NCBI GenBank assembly: GCA_963678675.1
Contig: OY783197.1
Location: 13,179,813 to 13,243,812, forward strand
Length of the DNA stretch: 64,000 nt
Source of the DNA: Xiphydria camelus
Lineage: Eukaryota > Arthropoda > Insecta > Hymenoptera > Xiphydriidae
Direction of reading: 5' to 3'
Position 1 is the first letter of the stretch. Each line of letters begins with the position of its first letter. Positions 62,601-64,000 of the stretch are shown here, piece after piece. The notes under the pieces are model-generated. The model did not search any database, was not told the origin of the DNA, and saw only the letters and a program-made list of their open reading frames with translations. Made by a program: the position numbers and the translations under genes.

Positions 62601-63437
62601 AATTTAAGGGTATTTCGTTTTCTTTTTGTCGTTACGCATGAATCGGGCCATTTCCAAACATCTTGCAATATTTCTGAAACTGTTTTCTTCTGCTCTGCAC
62701 TAACAGTACCCAAGGTGGCTATAACTGGTGAAACTCAAGCGCCAGTTTTAGCCATTTTGTGACTAAAACTAGGAAAACCACTATTTTGCCGCTCCATTTA
62801 TAGCCATCTTAATGTTATTAGGTTAGAACAAAAATTTCCTCTAAATTATGAAAAATAAGCTAGAGTAGGAACTTACATATGTAATAAAATCAAAATTGTC
62901 TCCCTGGCAGTTGCGTTATGTGAAAATTGCTGGCACATTTGAATAGCGAATTTCTTAACAAAACTCTTAAGGATCAGTCAAATTCACAACCTTATCAGAG
63001 GTACCCGGCATTTACATATTTATCTTATCGCACATCGGAAATAAACATATCGAGTACCAAACGCCGGAACGCCGTAGTAGTCCAGGGAAATAAGACTTCC
63101 TCTGCGGAATGAGAGAAAGCAAGCTAGGTTTTTGCAGAGATCTTCGTTTTGATGTTCTAATGAAGCATCAAAAAGTCTCATATGCTCACCCTTGTGCGTC
63201 TCGAGATATCGAAGGTCAAAGGTCATGAAAATCAGTTTTTTGCGAAAATCTCGCTTCCGGTTAGTCTGATGTCTTAAGAAGTTTTAACAAACGTAAATTA
63301 CGTAAATTACGTACAAATTTACGTAAAATAGCATTCTCTACAAGTTTGATTGTATACATTTTTTTGTACGATCAACCGTTTTCGAGATATAGCGTGAAGA
63401 AGCGGGAGCGCGCATTTTTGAAAAGGTAATACTGTAT
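62601..63437. other. Spacer with TAGCCA motifs and short ACGTAAATT repeats
   Basis: GTGGCTATAACTGG and TTTTAGCCAT near 62715-62765, the block shared with 59961 near 63022, and four ACGTAAATT-like units at 63292-63327. No supported gene. Confidence 0.4.
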
Positions 63438-63659
63438 ATACTGCCCAACTATGGAGAAAGGCAGTAACTAGCAAAACAAATCGAAGTGCGTTTTTTGGTA
63501 CCATTGAATATCTTGAATTATTTTGTACCCTTTCGTAGTGTTGAAGGTTCTATTAGTAATCTGTCTTGGAAACCCTTCGACAAGAGGCATCGAAGTTAAA
63601 GTTGATTTTCCACAAATTTGTCGGTTAGCAATTACTGCCTTTCTCCATAATTGGGCAGT
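63438..63659. mobile_element. 222-bp TA-flanked hairpin MITE (CTGCCCAACTATGGAGAAAG)
   Basis: CTGCCCAACTATGGAGAAAG + GCAGTAA is mirrored by CTTTCTCCATAATTGGGCAG ending 63659, with TA on both sides. Confidence 0.75.
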
Positions 63660-63898
63660 ATACTGCTTAGCTATAACTATAAATGCACTTTTCTTAGTAG
63701 TTATACTAAAAAATTTAATTCCTATTATTATTTCAGTTAAAAGTTTGTTCATTTATAAAAAAGAATATAATTAATAATTAATAACAAAAAATGCATTCCT
63801 TTTCCGCACCACTTTTGAAGTAGAATGCAAGGCGCGTTTTTTTAGATATGGTTTCTGAACAGTAACCGATTCACGTCTTTCGCAATTGCCAGCGTGCT
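63660..63898. other. Short AT-rich spacer
   Basis: Probable 3' untranslated or flanking sequence of the minus-strand frame that follows. Nothing recognised. Confidence 0.35.
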
Positions 63899-64000
63899 TT
63901 ATGTTTCCTCTTCTTCGTCCTCGTCTTCTTCAGGTTCCTCAAGTAGTTGTACCAAAATATTGTTTTCATCATAACACGCTTCCGCTGTATCTAATTGCAA
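63899..64000 (-). CDS. C-terminal end of an unidentified acidic protein (partial)
   Basis: From the window edge leftwards, 33 codons read LQLDTAEACYDENNILVQLL then an acidic tail of Glu and Asp to a TAA at 63901-63899. The bias to GAA/GAG/GAC with no stop, and a frame that ends like a real acidic C-terminus, suggest coding. Given the neighbourhood it may be the tail of a transposase (several CENP-B/Tigger-type proteins end acidic), but a host gene is equally possible. The remainder lies outside the window. Confidence 0.4.
   Translation of the reverse strand: MQLDTAEACYDENNILVQLLEEPEEDEDEEEET

Overview
The window is animal nuclear DNA, almost certainly from an insect. The evidence is AT-rich spacer, intron-like GT/AG junctions, and a transposon set typical of insects: copia, ISL2EU/THAP, PIF/Harbinger, mariner, piggyBac, pogo and Helitron-like relics. 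I cannot name the species. The density of CAGGGTG-ended hairpin elements and minisatellite-bearing Helitrons would fit an ant or another hymenopteran, but that is a guess. I found no confidently intact host gene, no rRNA, no CRISPR and no operon. It is a graveyard of mobile elements inserted into one another.

Layout. 1-650: tail of an ISL2EU-type SWIM/YqaJ nuclease gene. 935-11687: one copia LTR retrotransposon with ATATT target duplications, broken by a solo LTR (6669-7562) in its reverse transcriptase and by a Helitron-like minisatellite element (9386-11610) in its 3' LTR. 12200-14590: modular foldback element. 14890-15384: P/THAP9-like transposase tail. 15822-16238: near-perfect palindrome. 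17482-18617: THAP transposase relic. 18959-19281: weak candidate for a small host gene. 20210-22831: two Helitron-like elements in precise head-to-tail tandem. 23775-26783: small repeats and MITEs. 27005-30736: PIF/Harbinger element whose HARBI1-like gene is split by an ISL2EU element (29176-30475). 30824-31911: TA-flanked hairpin element. 34364-38963: MADF-bearing Harbinger derivatives, minisatellites and a pogo-like element. 41662-46237: five-layer nest built around a second ISL2EU element. 46294-49832: more transposase relics and MITEs. 50390-51450: degenerate AATATT-rich repeat. 52281-57604: two mariner relics, the larger holding a four-layer nest with a piggyBac element at its core. 58738-63659: palindromes, minisatellites, a TTAA-flanked element with a Mutator-like zinc-binding fragment, and another foldback. 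63899-64000: C-terminal end of an unidentified acidic protein on the minus strand.

How the parts relate. Several insertions can be read precisely because the target duplication is intact or an empty site is present elsewhere in the window: LTR against LTR, ISL2EU copy 1 against copy 2, foldback arm against arm. The two ISL2EU copies plus the YqaJ tail show the parental layout, a THAP/DDE transposase and a SWIM/YqaJ protein facing each other from opposite ends, even though no complete copy is present. HARBI1 remnants, MADF exons and many TTA-flanked MITEs together outline a PIF/Harbinger two-gene system with its non-autonomous passengers. Boundaries come from reading termini by eye. Family names rest on remembered motifs, not on searches.
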